DNA of 64,000 nt from an uncultured Clostridia bacterium. Its GTDB lineage: Bacteria > Bacillota > Clostridia > Oscillospirales > Ruminococcaceae. Shown piece by piece: positions 20,077-29,829 of the stretch. Positions within the stretch are counted from its first letter, which is position 1. The number at the start of each line of letters is the position of its first letter. The stretch spans positions 21,670-85,669 of the forward strand of contig CANRFM010000010.1 of NCBI GenBank assembly GCA_947629905.1, given 5' to 3'. The notes under the pieces are model-generated. The model saw nothing but the letters and a program-made list of their open reading frames with translations. It had not been told where the DNA came from and ran no database searches. Both the position numbers and the translations under genes were made by a program.

Positions 20077-21084
20077 ATGAATACAACACAAATGATGCAG
20101 TGGGGCGGTATGCCCTGCGTACGGCTCGATGCAGGCGGCTATACAGCGCTGATCGCACCCGACCTCGGCTCGAATGTCATCCGGCTGCGTGACGAGAAAA
20201 ACGGCGTGGAATTTTTCCGTTTCAAGCCGGACAACACCTATGAGGCACTGCTGAAGTCCGCTGAAGTCTGGGGACTGCCCACCCTCTACCTGCCGAACCG
20301 CTTTGCGGACGGTGTCCTGAAAACATCCGATGCCGTCTATCATCTCCCCGTCAACGAGAAAGCCCCCTACAACAACCACATCCATGGCTTTCTGCACAAG
20401 CGTTCCCACACCGTGACGGAACACAATGCCGACGACAACTGCGCATGGTGCAAGACGGAATACCTCTACGATGAGAACGACCCGTTCTTCCAGTATCTTC
20501 CGGTACGGTTCAAGGCGGAGTTCCTGTTCACGCTGTCATCCTGCGGACTGGAGTATGCCTTTACGCTGACCAATCTGTCCAATAAGCAGCTCCCGGTCTC
20601 CGTAGCGACGCATACCACCATCAATTCCCCGTTCGTGACGGGCGGCAAGGAAGCCGATGAACGTATTACCGTCCCGATCGGCAAGCGCTGGGTGCTGAAT
20701 GAACGCTGCCTGCCTACCCTCGAAACGGCAGACCTCACCATGCGTGACTTGGAATACCGCAGCGGCAGCCGCTGTCCGGTATTGCAGAATATTGACAACG
20801 AAATGTATTTTGCCGAGCATATGACACTCGAGGGTGAAGATTTCTACGGTATCATAGCCGAAGACCTGCAAAGCGGCAAGAAGATCGCTTACGAGGTCGG
20901 GGAAGAGTACAAATTCTGGATCATCTGGAATGACAAGGGCTTCAACGGCTATTTCTGCCCCGAACCCATGACCGCCATGATCGATGCCCCGAATCTTGAC
21001 CTGCCGCAGGGCGTTTCCGGTTACCGGGAACTTGCACCGCAGCAGAGTGAAACATTCCACCAGCGGTTCTTCACGGTCGTCTGA
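20077..21084 (+). CDS. Aldose 1-epimerase family protein
   Basis: LDAGGYTALIAPDLGSNVIRLRDEKNGVEFFRF; HIHGFLHKRSH; galactose-mutarotase-like fold features. Confidence 0.65.
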   Translation: MNTTQMMQWGGMPCVRLDAGGYTALIAPDLGSNVIRLRDEKNGVEFFRFKPDNTYEALLKSAEVWGLPTLYLPNRFADGVLKTSDAVYHLPVNEKAPYNNHIHGFLHKRSHTVTEHNADDNCAWCKTEYLYDENDPFFQYLPVRFKAEFLFTLSSCGLEYAFTLTNLSNKQLPVSVATHTTINSPFVTGGKEADERITVPIGKRWVLNERCLPTLETADLTMRDLEYRSGSRCPVLQNIDNEMYFAEHMTLEGEDFYGIIAEDLQSGKKIAYEVGEEYKFWIIWNDKGFNGYFCPEPMTAMIDAPNLDLPQGVSGYRELAPQQSETFHQRFFTVV

Positions 21085-21305
21085 ACGCTTTCTGTCATCT
21101 ATGCCCGCATTCCCGTGCGGGCATTCTCTTTTCGGCAGCGTAGAAATCGATTGTCTGAAATTTGTGCAGAACGATGAATTTCTTCAACAATATGCCGAAA
21201 GCATTGCAGGATGATTGACAAAACGGCTGCTTTCGTGCTATAATAATAGTGTATTAGGGCTGACATTGACAGCTTTGGAGGGGAGGGAGCACTACGAAAA
21301 CGTTT

Positions 21306-23219
21306 ATGCTATTACAGGCGATTCCGGCAGTCATGGAAGGCTATACGCCCATTGGAGACATCACGGTCATCGGGCTGTGTCTGCTGATGGCAGCACTGCT
21401 GTCGCAGATGCATATTTTCAAGGACAAGAGCTTTCGGCTGCTGTTGATGATGCTGGTTTCCTGTGCTGCCGCTTCGATCACCAACGTAGTCCTGTACGGT
21501 GTGCGGATGCAGGAAAGCTGCCCGGTCATGCTGATCTATGGGCTCCGGCTGGTGCATTACATCATGCTGACACTGTCCATGCTGCTCTACATACGCTATC
21601 TGCTGAAAGCCATGTGGGTGCGCAGCTATGTCCGGAAACGCTATAATCTGGCTGCCACGCTCCTGCTGCTTGCCGGGGTCGCTGTGGACATTGCCGGGAC
21701 GGTGTTCCGGTTCGGGTTCTATATTGCGCCGGACGGACAGATCGAGGACAGACCGAGCTTGTTCCTGATACCGAATCTTCTGTTCATGGCGCTGATGATG
21801 TGGCTGCTGATCCGCTATCGGAAGCGCCTGATCCGGCAGATTTTCTGGTCGCTGATCGGCACGGATGTTATCTGCTTGCTGATTGTTGCCATACAGGAAT
21901 ATTTCGGGCAGATCTCCTATACGGGTGTTGCCCATTTCCTGCCGTTCCTGAGCATTCTGTTCCTGTTCCATTCCAACCCCTACGACATCAATACCGGGGC
22001 GATCTCCGAGAGCTTTTTCTACGACGAACTGGACGAAAACCGCAAGGATAAGCATACCCTGATCCTGATGAGCTGCATCATGCTGAATTTCTCCAAGGCA
22101 TTGCAGCAGTCAAAAGACCTGAGCGATGTGTTCCGGGATTTTTTCCGGATGCATATGCGGCAGGCAACGCTGTACCGCTTCACGAATGACCGCTTTATCC
22201 TCTGCTTCCCGAAGTCCTACGATGTACGGCAGGACAGGGAAATGGAGGATATGCTGGAGGAATTTAAGGAGCATTATAAGCGTTTTGCACTTGACTATAA
22301 AATCGTCATCATGGAGACCAACCCGGAAATTGTATCCGGTGCGGACTATCTGCGGCTGATCGAATTTGCCGAGCAGACGATGCCGTTCAACGTCATCTAT
22401 CGGGTCGGAGAGACGGACATCCGGCGGTTCTACAGCAACAGCTACATCCTGAGCCAGCTCGAAGACATTGTGCAGAAGCATGATTTGGATGATGAACGGG
22501 TGCTTGTGTACTGTCAGCCGGTGTTCAACATCAGCACCAACAAATATGACACCGCCGAAGCCCTCATGCGGCTGCGTCTCGAAAAGACGGGTATGGTCTA
22601 CCCCGACCAGTTCATCCCGCTTGCGGAACAGCATGGGCTGATCCACATGATGAGCCTGATCATCCTCAACAAGACCTGCGGGGCGATCCGCACGATGATG
22701 GAGGACGGGTATGACATTTCCCGTATCTCCGTGAATTTCTCCACACTGGACATCCGGTATGAGGGATTCTGTCAGGAAGTGCAGCAGATCATCGACCGCA
22801 ACCAGATCCCCTACAGCAAGATCGCCATTGAGATCACGGAAAGCCGGAGCGAGTATGATTTCAACATCATGAAGGGCAAAGTCATGGAGCTTCAGAAGCT
22901 TGGCATCAAGTTCTATCTGGACGATTTCGGGACGGGGTATTCCAATTTTGAGCGTATCATGGAGATCCCGTTTGACATCATCAAATTTGACCGTTCCCTG
23001 CTGATCGAGTCCGGGCGGAGCGATTCGTCCCGGTACATGGTGAGCACGTTTGCCAGTATGTTCAACCAGCTCAAGTACTCCATCCTGTTTGAGGGTGTGG
23101 AAAATGATAACGACGAGGAAAGCTGCGTGAGCATGAGTGCGAAATACTTGCAGGGCTACAAATATTCCAAGCCCATTCCCATTGAGGAACTGCATAATTT
23201 CTTGGAGGTAAGGGCATAG
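21306..23219 (+). CDS. Membrane-associated EAL-domain c-di-GMP phosphodiesterase
   Basis: N-terminal about 7 TM segments; EALMRLR, IEITES, LDDFGTGYSNFERIMEIPFDIIKFDRSLL, FEGVEN, LQGYKYSKP. Confidence 0.88.
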   Translation: MLLQAIPAVMEGYTPIGDITVIGLCLLMAALLSQMHIFKDKSFRLLLMMLVSCAAASITNVVLYGVRMQESCPVMLIYGLRLVHYIMLTLSMLLYIRYLLKAMWVRSYVRKRYNLAATLLLLAGVAVDIAGTVFRFGFYIAPDGQIEDRPSLFLIPNLLFMALMMWLLIRYRKRLIRQIFWSLIGTDVICLLIVAIQEYFGQISYTGVAHFLPFLSILFLFHSNPYDINTGAISESFFYDELDENRKDKHTLILMSCIMLNFSKALQQSKDLSDVFRDFFRMHMRQATLYRFTNDRFILCFPKSYDVRQDREMEDMLEEFKEHYKRFALDYKIVIMETNPEIVSGADYLRLIEFAEQTMPFNVIYRVGETDIRRFYSNSYILSQLEDIVQKHDLDDERVLVYCQPVFNISTNKYDTAEALMRLRLEKTGMVYPDQFIPLAEQHGLIHMMSLIILNKTCGAIRTMMEDGYDISRISVNFSTLDIRYEGFCQEVQQIIDRNQIPYSKIAIEITESRSEYDFNIMKGKVMELQKLGIKFYLDDFGTGYSNFERIMEIPFDIIKFDRSLLIESGRSDSSRYMVSTFASMFNQLKYSILFEGVENDNDEESCVSMSAKYLQGYKYSKPIPIEELHNFLEVRA

Positions 23220-23235
23220 GGTTTTCAGACAAATT

Positions 23236-23264
23236 GAGCGCACCGCAAAGGGTGCGCTCTTTGT
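23236..23264 (+). terminator. Terminator between convergent genes
   Basis: GCGCACC-gcaaag-GGTGCGC followed by TCTTTGTTT. Confidence 0.65.
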
Positions 23265-25622
23265 TTATTTCCAGAAAATCAACATATCCTCCGTCAGGTC
23301 AAGTATATAGGGCGCATCCCGGAAGAAACTGTACATACTGCTCAGGAGCAGGCAGTACATCAGCCCCATAGTGACCGGCAAGGAAACAGCAGAAACCGCA
23401 TACCGCAGGCCATGCCGTTCCGGGTCGGCAGTGTGCTGCATTACGATCACCGTCCCCAATGTCAGCAGCGGCAGGATATCGATGATGTACCGCTGATTCA
23501 CACCGCCTATGCAGAAGTCCATCCACGCCAGCACGACCGGAACGGCAAAGCACAGCAGCAGGAAGAGATAGCGCACCCGGCGGGTACTTTGTTTCAGGAA
23601 AGGCATATGCCGGCGGCGGATCGTGAACAGCAGGAGCGTTCCCACCGATAGCATCGGGAAAGCAAGCGCACCGCAGATCTCTGCCTGATACTGGTATTTT
23701 CCGTAGTTCCGCAGGGAGAAAGTCCGCAGCTCCACAAAGGGGAATGTTGTCCGCAGATTTGGTGTCTGACAGAAATAGTGGAACACCGCAGCCGGGAGCT
23801 GATCAAGCTGCACAGTGTTCGCATGGACATCACTGACCGTGAGCTGATACGCTGCCCCGAAATCGAGCGGCGACCCGAACCGTGCAGTATTATACGCAAA
23901 AATCACGCCCAAACCCGCAAACAGCGGCACGAGGAAACAGGCAGCCTGCCGGATGCGGCGGACAAGGGGTACAGATTTCCGGAACAGGATGCCGAAGAAA
24001 AACGGCAGCAGCACAGCCGCATTGACAGCCACACCCGGACGGGATGCCACACAGAATGCCAGTGCCGCACCGCTGCCGGCAAACAGCACATAGCGCAGCC
24101 ATTCCCGCTTGACGAGACAGCCCCACAGCCCCAGACAGAGCGTCATAGAGATAAAGCACAGCGCCGAGGCAACGGCGACATAATACTTATCCCCGTACTG
24201 CATCGCAAAAAGCGCCCCGAAACAGCTTGTTCCTGCCGGGAGGCTCAGCAGCAGAAGCAGGAAATTCGGGCGGCGTATCATCAGGCGTACTGCGGCGATC
24301 AGTGCCAGACAAAAACAGAAGATCGCTGCCCCGGAGAGAATATCAGACGTAACATTCGTGGTCGGCAGTTTTCCGGTGAGTGCATAGAACGGATAGTAGA
24401 CCGCTATCACCGGTGCAGCCCCGAAATAGCTGTAATACTTCCCCTCAAAATAGGCAAAGTCCCACCGGGCAGGAATGCCGCTTTCGTTGCGTTCACTGTT
24501 GTCATAGGGGTTGTCCAGTTCCGCCAGTCCGGGGTCGGGGGCATCATCCAAGGCAACCTCTCCATGCAGGAACGCATCGAACATTTCCACATAGGGGTCT
24601 GGTCCGGTATAGCGTTTCTCCGCATCGTAGTCGATCAACGGCTCATCCGGCCGGTAAAACATTCCCACGCTTGCCGTGCAGATCATTGTCATCACGGCAA
24701 GGGCAGCGATCTGCACAGGTTTCCGGGTGTAGGTCACGGTATGCAGCCGGTAGACGAGAATAATCGCCAGCGCAGCCCCTGCTAAAAGCAGGAACAGATA
24801 GCGTTCCGGAATAAAGGCATAGGGCACAGCCTTGCTGAAACAAATGCCTTTCAGTGTCACGGGTTCGCTGATCTCCCGGAAATTCAGTTTCAGCGAACGG
24901 ATATCCCCGTAGGGGGAAAGCTGCACGCTGTAGGGGGCATCCAAGGCAGTGAGACGGGTCTCAGAAACAGCGATATAGGCTCTGGAAAAATTGCCGTCCT
25001 CCATTTCGATATTCAGGAAAAACGGGAAAGACTTGTTCGTGAATTTCTGCTGCATATCAAACGTCAGCGCAGACATACCGGCAGGAATATCGTTCAGGGT
25101 GAGCGTGGTATTTCCGGTGATGACGATACTGTCCGCATCGGCGGCAGCTTCTCCTTCCATGACCGGAGCAAGTTCGGAAATGGTACAGTCGGCAAGGGTT
25201 TTGTCCGTTGTAAAGCTCTTGGCATTGAACAGAAACACCTCCGCCGGCAGCAGCAGCAGGGCAATGGCTGAAATGACGGCATAGGTTTTCCGGAGGCGGT
25301 TCTGTTTCGGGCAGAAGAGCCACAGCCATATGGCATACATGGGCAGACAGGCTGCAAGCAGCAGACAGCCCGGATGCAGTGCAGTTTCCTCTCCGGAAAT
25401 CGTAAATGCAGAAACCGCCAGTGTCAGCAGCAGAAACAGCACAATCTCTGCTCCTGCCATCATACCGGCGATGAGCAGCAGCGTTCCGGTGCGGCAGGTG
25501 TCGGTTTTCAGGAAACGGCGGAGCGGTTCGGGGGTGTGGGCAGGCTTTCCGGCATTGGCGCAGAGGGACATGATACAAAACACCAGTGCCGCCGCCAACG
25601 GCATACCGAGCGCAGTCAGCAT
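23265..25622 (-). CDS. Large multi-pass membrane protein (glycosyltransferase-like/PMT-like topology)
   Basis: Many hydrophobic segments; start MLTALGMPLAAALVF after AAAGGAG; ORF-track start lies upstream. Confidence 0.6.
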   Translation of the reverse strand: MLTALGMPLAAALVFCIMSLCANAGKPAHTPEPLRRFLKTDTCRTGTLLLIAGMMAGAEIVLFLLLTLAVSAFTISGEETALHPGCLLLAACLPMYAIWLWLFCPKQNRLRKTYAVISAIALLLLPAEVFLFNAKSFTTDKTLADCTISELAPVMEGEAAADADSIVITGNTTLTLNDIPAGMSALTFDMQQKFTNKSFPFFLNIEMEDGNFSRAYIAVSETRLTALDAPYSVQLSPYGDIRSLKLNFREISEPVTLKGICFSKAVPYAFIPERYLFLLLAGAALAIILVYRLHTVTYTRKPVQIAALAVMTMICTASVGMFYRPDEPLIDYDAEKRYTGPDPYVEMFDAFLHGEVALDDAPDPGLAELDNPYDNSERNESGIPARWDFAYFEGKYYSYFGAAPVIAVYYPFYALTGKLPTTNVTSDILSGAAIFCFCLALIAAVRLMIRRPNFLLLLLSLPAGTSCFGALFAMQYGDKYYVAVASALCFISMTLCLGLWGCLVKREWLRYVLFAGSGAALAFCVASRPGVAVNAAVLLPFFFGILFRKSVPLVRRIRQAACFLVPLFAGLGVIFAYNTARFGSPLDFGAAYQLTVSDVHANTVQLDQLPAAVFHYFCQTPNLRTTFPFVELRTFSLRNYGKYQYQAEICGALAFPMLSVGTLLLFTIRRRHMPFLKQSTRRVRYLFLLLCFAVPVVLAWMDFCIGGVNQRYIIDILPLLTLGTVIVMQHTADPERHGLRYAVSAVSLPVTMGLMYCLLLSSMYSFFRDAPYILDLTEDMLIFWK

Positions 25623-25662
25623 GAAGATACTCCTTTCTGATTCAAACGAAAAGCCGGAGCTG

Positions 25663-26244
25663 TTAATGCTCCGGCTCCGGCAGGCATTTCTGTGCCAGTT
25701 CGGCAATGCGTCTCTCCAACCCGGCAATAACATTTTCCAGCGAGTAGAGATGCCAGATCTCACTTGCGGCGCAGCATTTGTCCGCTATGGTGATGATGAA
25801 GCTTTCCTTGTAACGGGGGGGCGGAAAGCAGAGGGGGAACATATGCTTCCGGATGATGTCCTGTTCCACGGGATTCAAGTCAAATTCCGCAAGCGCATTG
25901 CGCAGTGCCACCATGGGATGACGGAACGTGTGAAAGCGGCAGGCGACATTTTTGTCATGCCAGTCATACAGGAAATAATCATGCAGCAGGCTGCCACGTA
26001 CCATGCTGCGCACGTCAATTTTTACCCGCAGACATTCAGCGACCCGCAGTGCCATATACGCCACGCAGACAGAGTGCGTATAGCAGCTTGTAATGCCGTG
26101 CTGCATAAAATTGCGCTCCGACTGCATACGGGGGGAGCGGAGAATTTCTGCACCGTGTTCCAGCACAAGGTCGATCAGACGGGTGCTTGCTTTGATATCA
26201 TACAATGCCTCTGCACGGCGGTGCAGCAGGATGTGATGCGCCAT
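25663..26244 (-). CDS. HD-domain phosphohydrolase
   Basis: ITSCYTHSVCVAYMALRVAECL...VRGSLLHDYFLYDWHD; HD motif. Confidence 0.8.
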   Translation of the reverse strand: MAHHILLHRRAEALYDIKASTRLIDLVLEHGAEILRSPRMQSERNFMQHGITSCYTHSVCVAYMALRVAECLRVKIDVRSMVRGSLLHDYFLYDWHDKNVACRFHTFRHPMVALRNALAEFDLNPVEQDIIRKHMFPLCFPPPRYKESFIITIADKCCAASEIWHLYSLENVIAGLERRIAELAQKCLPEPEH

Positions 26245-26317
26245 TGTGTCGCCTCCTTTGCGGATAACATTTCATTTTCTATTATAATACAGATCGCAGG
26301 ATTTGTCAAGGGGTAAA

Positions 26318-26352
26318 AAGCGCCCAGCCGTACATAGATGCGGCTGGGTGCT
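26318..26352. terminator. Hairpin terminator
   Basis: GCGCCCAGCCG-tacatagatg-CGGCTGGGTGC. Confidence 0.55.
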
Positions 26353-26388
26353 GTGAAATGTAAGAAGGAATTATGGTATGGAAAATAC

Positions 26389-28845
26389 TTAACCCAAAGT
26401 AACGGTCACTTCATGTACGCCGCCGTCAAATGCCGGAATGACATTGCCCTCGACAGCATTGCCGTCAACGGTCATTGCCTTGACACCCTTGCAGACGTGG
26501 TTCGGGTTCTCGACCTTGATATTATAAGTCGCACCTCTGTACTGCCGTGTTGCCGTGAAGCCGTCCCACTCGTGCGGAATGGACGGATCGATCTTCAGAC
26601 CATCCCAATCCGCAGCAATGCCGAGGATGTACTGCGAAATGGCAACCATATTCCATGCTGCCGTACCAGTCAGCCACGAGTTCTTGCCCTCGCCGAAACG
26701 GCTTGCATCCTTGCCGGCGATCATCTGCCCGTACACATACGGTTCTGTCTTGTGCAGGTCGGAGATCTCCTCGTTGAATGCGGGAGCGATCTTGCTGTAG
26801 TACTCAAATGCCTTGTCCCCTCTGCCGGCATATGCCTCAGCGCAGATGATCCATGCATTGTTGTGCGTAAAGATGCCGGCATTTTCCTTGTAACCGCCGG
26901 GATAGGTGGAAATTTCACCGTACTGGATGTAGTACTTCGAGTAAGCCGGATTGTTCAGCACAAGCCCATGCTTGGTGTTGAGGTACTTGTCAATGGAATC
27001 GAGTGTCCGGATATCTGCACCGACATCCTTGCCGATCTCCGACATAACAGCGAAGCCCTGCGGTTCGATGAAGATCTTGCCCTCTTCGCACTCCTTCGAG
27101 CCCATTTTTGCACCCGTGGAGTCGTAAGCACGCAGGAACCAATCCCCGTCAAAGGCAGATTCCATGACGTTTTTCTTCATCTTGTCGATCTCAGCCTGTG
27201 CCGCAGCAGCCTCGTCATCCTTACCGAGGTGCTTCAGGATAGCGACATAATTCGGTCCGACATAGGTGAACAGGGTAGCGACCATGACGGATTCTGCGAT
27301 CTTGGAGTAACCGCCCTCTGCGGCGAATTTCGGGTTCGTGTAGGTCTGGAAGCTTTCGCCGGGCGTATCGGAATAGCAGGAGAGGTTGATGCAGTCGTTC
27401 CAGTCAGCACGCATTGCGAGCGGCAGTCCGTGCGGTCCGAGGTTGTTGACGATCTTGTAGAAGGAGACCTTGAGGTGGTCAAGCATGGGCTTTGCCTTGG
27501 AGGTATCATTGTCGTAGGGAACGAGTTCGTCCAAAATTGCCCAGTCGCCCGTCTCCTTGATGTAAGCGGAAACGGAAAGGATCATCCACAGCGGATCGTC
27601 CGAGAAATCGCCGCCGATGTCGGAGTTACCCTTCTTGGTGAGGGGCTGGTACTGGTGATAGCAGCCGCCGTCCTCGAGCTGCGTGGAAGCGATGTCGATG
27701 ATACGCTCTCTTGCCCGATCCGGGATCTGATGTACAAAGCCGAGAATATCCTGATTCGAGTCACGGAAGCCCATACCTCTGCCGATACCGCTTTCAAAGT
27801 AGGAAGCCGAGCGGGAGAGATTGAACGTTACCATACACTGGTACTGGTTCCAGATATTCACCATGCGGTTGACCTTATCATCACTGGTGTTGACGGTGAG
27901 AATGCCGAGCAGCTTATCCCACGATGCTTTCAGCTCTGCAAAGCCTGCCTGCACCTTTTCGGGGGTGTTGTACTGCTCCATCATGGCAAGGGCTTTTTCC
28001 TTGTTGATGGTCACGCCGTCAGCCTCAAACTTCTTGTCCGCAGGCATTTCCACATAGCCGAGGATGAAGATGAGGGTCTTGCTCTCACCGGGCGCAAGGG
28101 TGATCTTCTTATAGTGCGAAGCCACCGGCGACCAGCCGTCCGCAAAGGAATTGCCGGGCTTGTCAGCCGTTACCGCCTGCGGATCGCCGAAGCCATTGTA
28201 AAGCCCGATGAACGAATCCCTGTCGGTATCGTAGCCGTCGATCGTGTCATTGACCGTATAGAAAGCAAAGTGATCCCGGCGGTCTCTGTACTCCGTCTTG
28301 TGGTAGATCGTCGAACCTACGACCTCAACACGTCCGGTACTGAAATTCCGCTGGAAGTTGGTGCAGTCGTCCTGCGCATCCCACAGACACCATTCCGCAA
28401 AGGAGAACAGCGAGAAAGACTTGCTCTCCGCACTCTCGTTCGTGAGGACAAGCTGCTGCACCTCTCCGTTGTAGTTCTGCGGTACGAAGAACGTCACTTC
28501 CGCTTTCAGCCCGTTCTTCTTGCCCGTGATAATGGTATAGCCCATACCGTGGCGGCACTCATAGGCATCGAGTTCCGTCTTGACAGGCGACCAGCCGGGG
28601 TTCCAGATGGTACCATTGTCGTTGATGTAGAAATATCTGCCGCCCATGTCAATGGGGACATTGTTGTAGCGGTAGCGGGTAATTCTGCGCAGACGGGCAT
28701 CCTTATAGAAATGATAACCGCCGGCAGTGTTGGAGATCAGGGAGAAAAACGCCTGCGTACCGAGGTAGTTGATCCACGGATACGGCGTTCTGGGAGAAGT
28801 GATGACGTATTCCTTGTTCACGTCGTCAAAATAGCCGAACTTCAT
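26389..28845 (-). CDS. GH94 glycoside phosphorylase, cellobiose phosphorylase-like
   Basis: [103 protein letters not shown]. Confidence 0.9.
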   Translation of the reverse strand: MKFGYFDDVNKEYVITSPRTPYPWINYLGTQAFFSLISNTAGGYHFYKDARLRRITRYRYNNVPIDMGGRYFYINDNGTIWNPGWSPVKTELDAYECRHGMGYTIITGKKNGLKAEVTFFVPQNYNGEVQQLVLTNESAESKSFSLFSFAEWCLWDAQDDCTNFQRNFSTGRVEVVGSTIYHKTEYRDRRDHFAFYTVNDTIDGYDTDRDSFIGLYNGFGDPQAVTADKPGNSFADGWSPVASHYKKITLAPGESKTLIFILGYVEMPADKKFEADGVTINKEKALAMMEQYNTPEKVQAGFAELKASWDKLLGILTVNTSDDKVNRMVNIWNQYQCMVTFNLSRSASYFESGIGRGMGFRDSNQDILGFVHQIPDRARERIIDIASTQLEDGGCYHQYQPLTKKGNSDIGGDFSDDPLWMILSVSAYIKETGDWAILDELVPYDNDTSKAKPMLDHLKVSFYKIVNNLGPHGLPLAMRADWNDCINLSCYSDTPGESFQTYTNPKFAAEGGYSKIAESVMVATLFTYVGPNYVAILKHLGKDDEAAAAQAEIDKMKKNVMESAFDGDWFLRAYDSTGAKMGSKECEEGKIFIEPQGFAVMSEIGKDVGADIRTLDSIDKYLNTKHGLVLNNPAYSKYYIQYGEISTYPGGYKENAGIFTHNNAWIICAEAYAGRGDKAFEYYSKIAPAFNEEISDLHKTEPYVYGQMIAGKDASRFGEGKNSWLTGTAAWNMVAISQYILGIAADWDGLKIDPSIPHEWDGFTATRQYRGATYNIKVENPNHVCKGVKAMTVDGNAVEGNVIPAFDGGVHEVTVTLG

Positions 28846-29189
28846 AGCTTTAACTCCTTTTACATTTTTGATAAGATTCTGTACGAACACAGAACACCAT
28901 ATATATTATACCATATTTTGTGTGCAATGGCAATAAGTTTTTGCAGGTTTCTATTCAGAAAAAAGTGATAAATTTTTGTGTAAATTGCACAAATGTTGTT
29001 AAATTTCAAAACGAATAATCGACATGAAAGAAGCCCCCGCCCTGTTGCCTTCCCATGATTTCGTGTGATTAGCGGGCAATTTTTCAAAATATGCCCGGCA
29101 TCGACAGATTTCCCCTTGCAATTTCGGAAAAGGCGTGGTATAATTGTATAGACAACATCGGACACTTTCCGTTAAAGGAGAAGAAAAGC

Positions 29190-29813
29190 ATGGGGATCAT
29201 GGATATTTTTGCACAGATCGAACAGAACAGCCGCACTGCCGGCAAGCCGCAGTGGCTGATCACCGGGCTTGGCAATCCGGGCATGGTCTATGAGAATACC
29301 CGGCACAATGCCGGATTTATGGCACTGGACACCCTTGCCGCACAGGAACAGGTGAAGATCGACCGCATGAAATTCAAGGGCTATATCGGGGACGTGACAC
29401 TTGCCGGACAGCGCTGTCTGCTCCTGAAACCTGCGACCTATATGAACAACAGCGGCGAAGCAGTCGTGCAGGCGATGCAGTTTTACAAGCTGGACATTTC
29501 ACAGCTCATTGTTGTCTTTGATGATATTTCCCTGCTCCCCGGCAAGCTGCGCATCCGCCGGAAGGGTTCGGCAGGCGGGCATAACGGCATCAAGAGCATT
29601 ATTGAACTGACCGGGTCGGAAGAGTTTGCCCGTATTAAATTAGGTGTCGGCGCAAAGCCGCACCGGGAAATGTCCCTTGCCGACTGGGTACTCAGCAAAT
29701 TCCGCCCGGAGGAACTGGAGAAAATGGAACAGTCCTGCACCCATGCCGCCGAATGCCTGCGCCTGATGGTCAATGACAAAACGGACGAAGCCATGAACCG
29801 CTTCAATGCATAA
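29190..29813 (+). CDS. pth: Peptidyl-tRNA hydrolase
   Basis: WLITGLGNPGMVYENTRHNAGFMALD, KPATYMNNSGEAV; promoter TTGCAA-17-TATAAT upstream. Confidence 0.95.
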   Translation: MGIMDIFAQIEQNSRTAGKPQWLITGLGNPGMVYENTRHNAGFMALDTLAAQEQVKIDRMKFKGYIGDVTLAGQRCLLLKPATYMNNSGEAVVQAMQFYKLDISQLIVVFDDISLLPGKLRIRRKGSAGGHNGIKSIIELTGSEEFARIKLGVGAKPHREMSLADWVLSKFRPEELEKMEQSCTHAAECLRLMVNDKTDEAMNRFNA

Positions 29814-29829
29814 CGAGGTATACTATACT

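Noticed and set aside
22110-23243. 377-aa minus-strand ORF
   Set aside because: Antisense shadow of the EAL gene
26338-28968. 876-aa plus-strand ORF
   Set aside because: Antisense shadow of the well-supported GH94 gene on the minus strand; no recognisable domain
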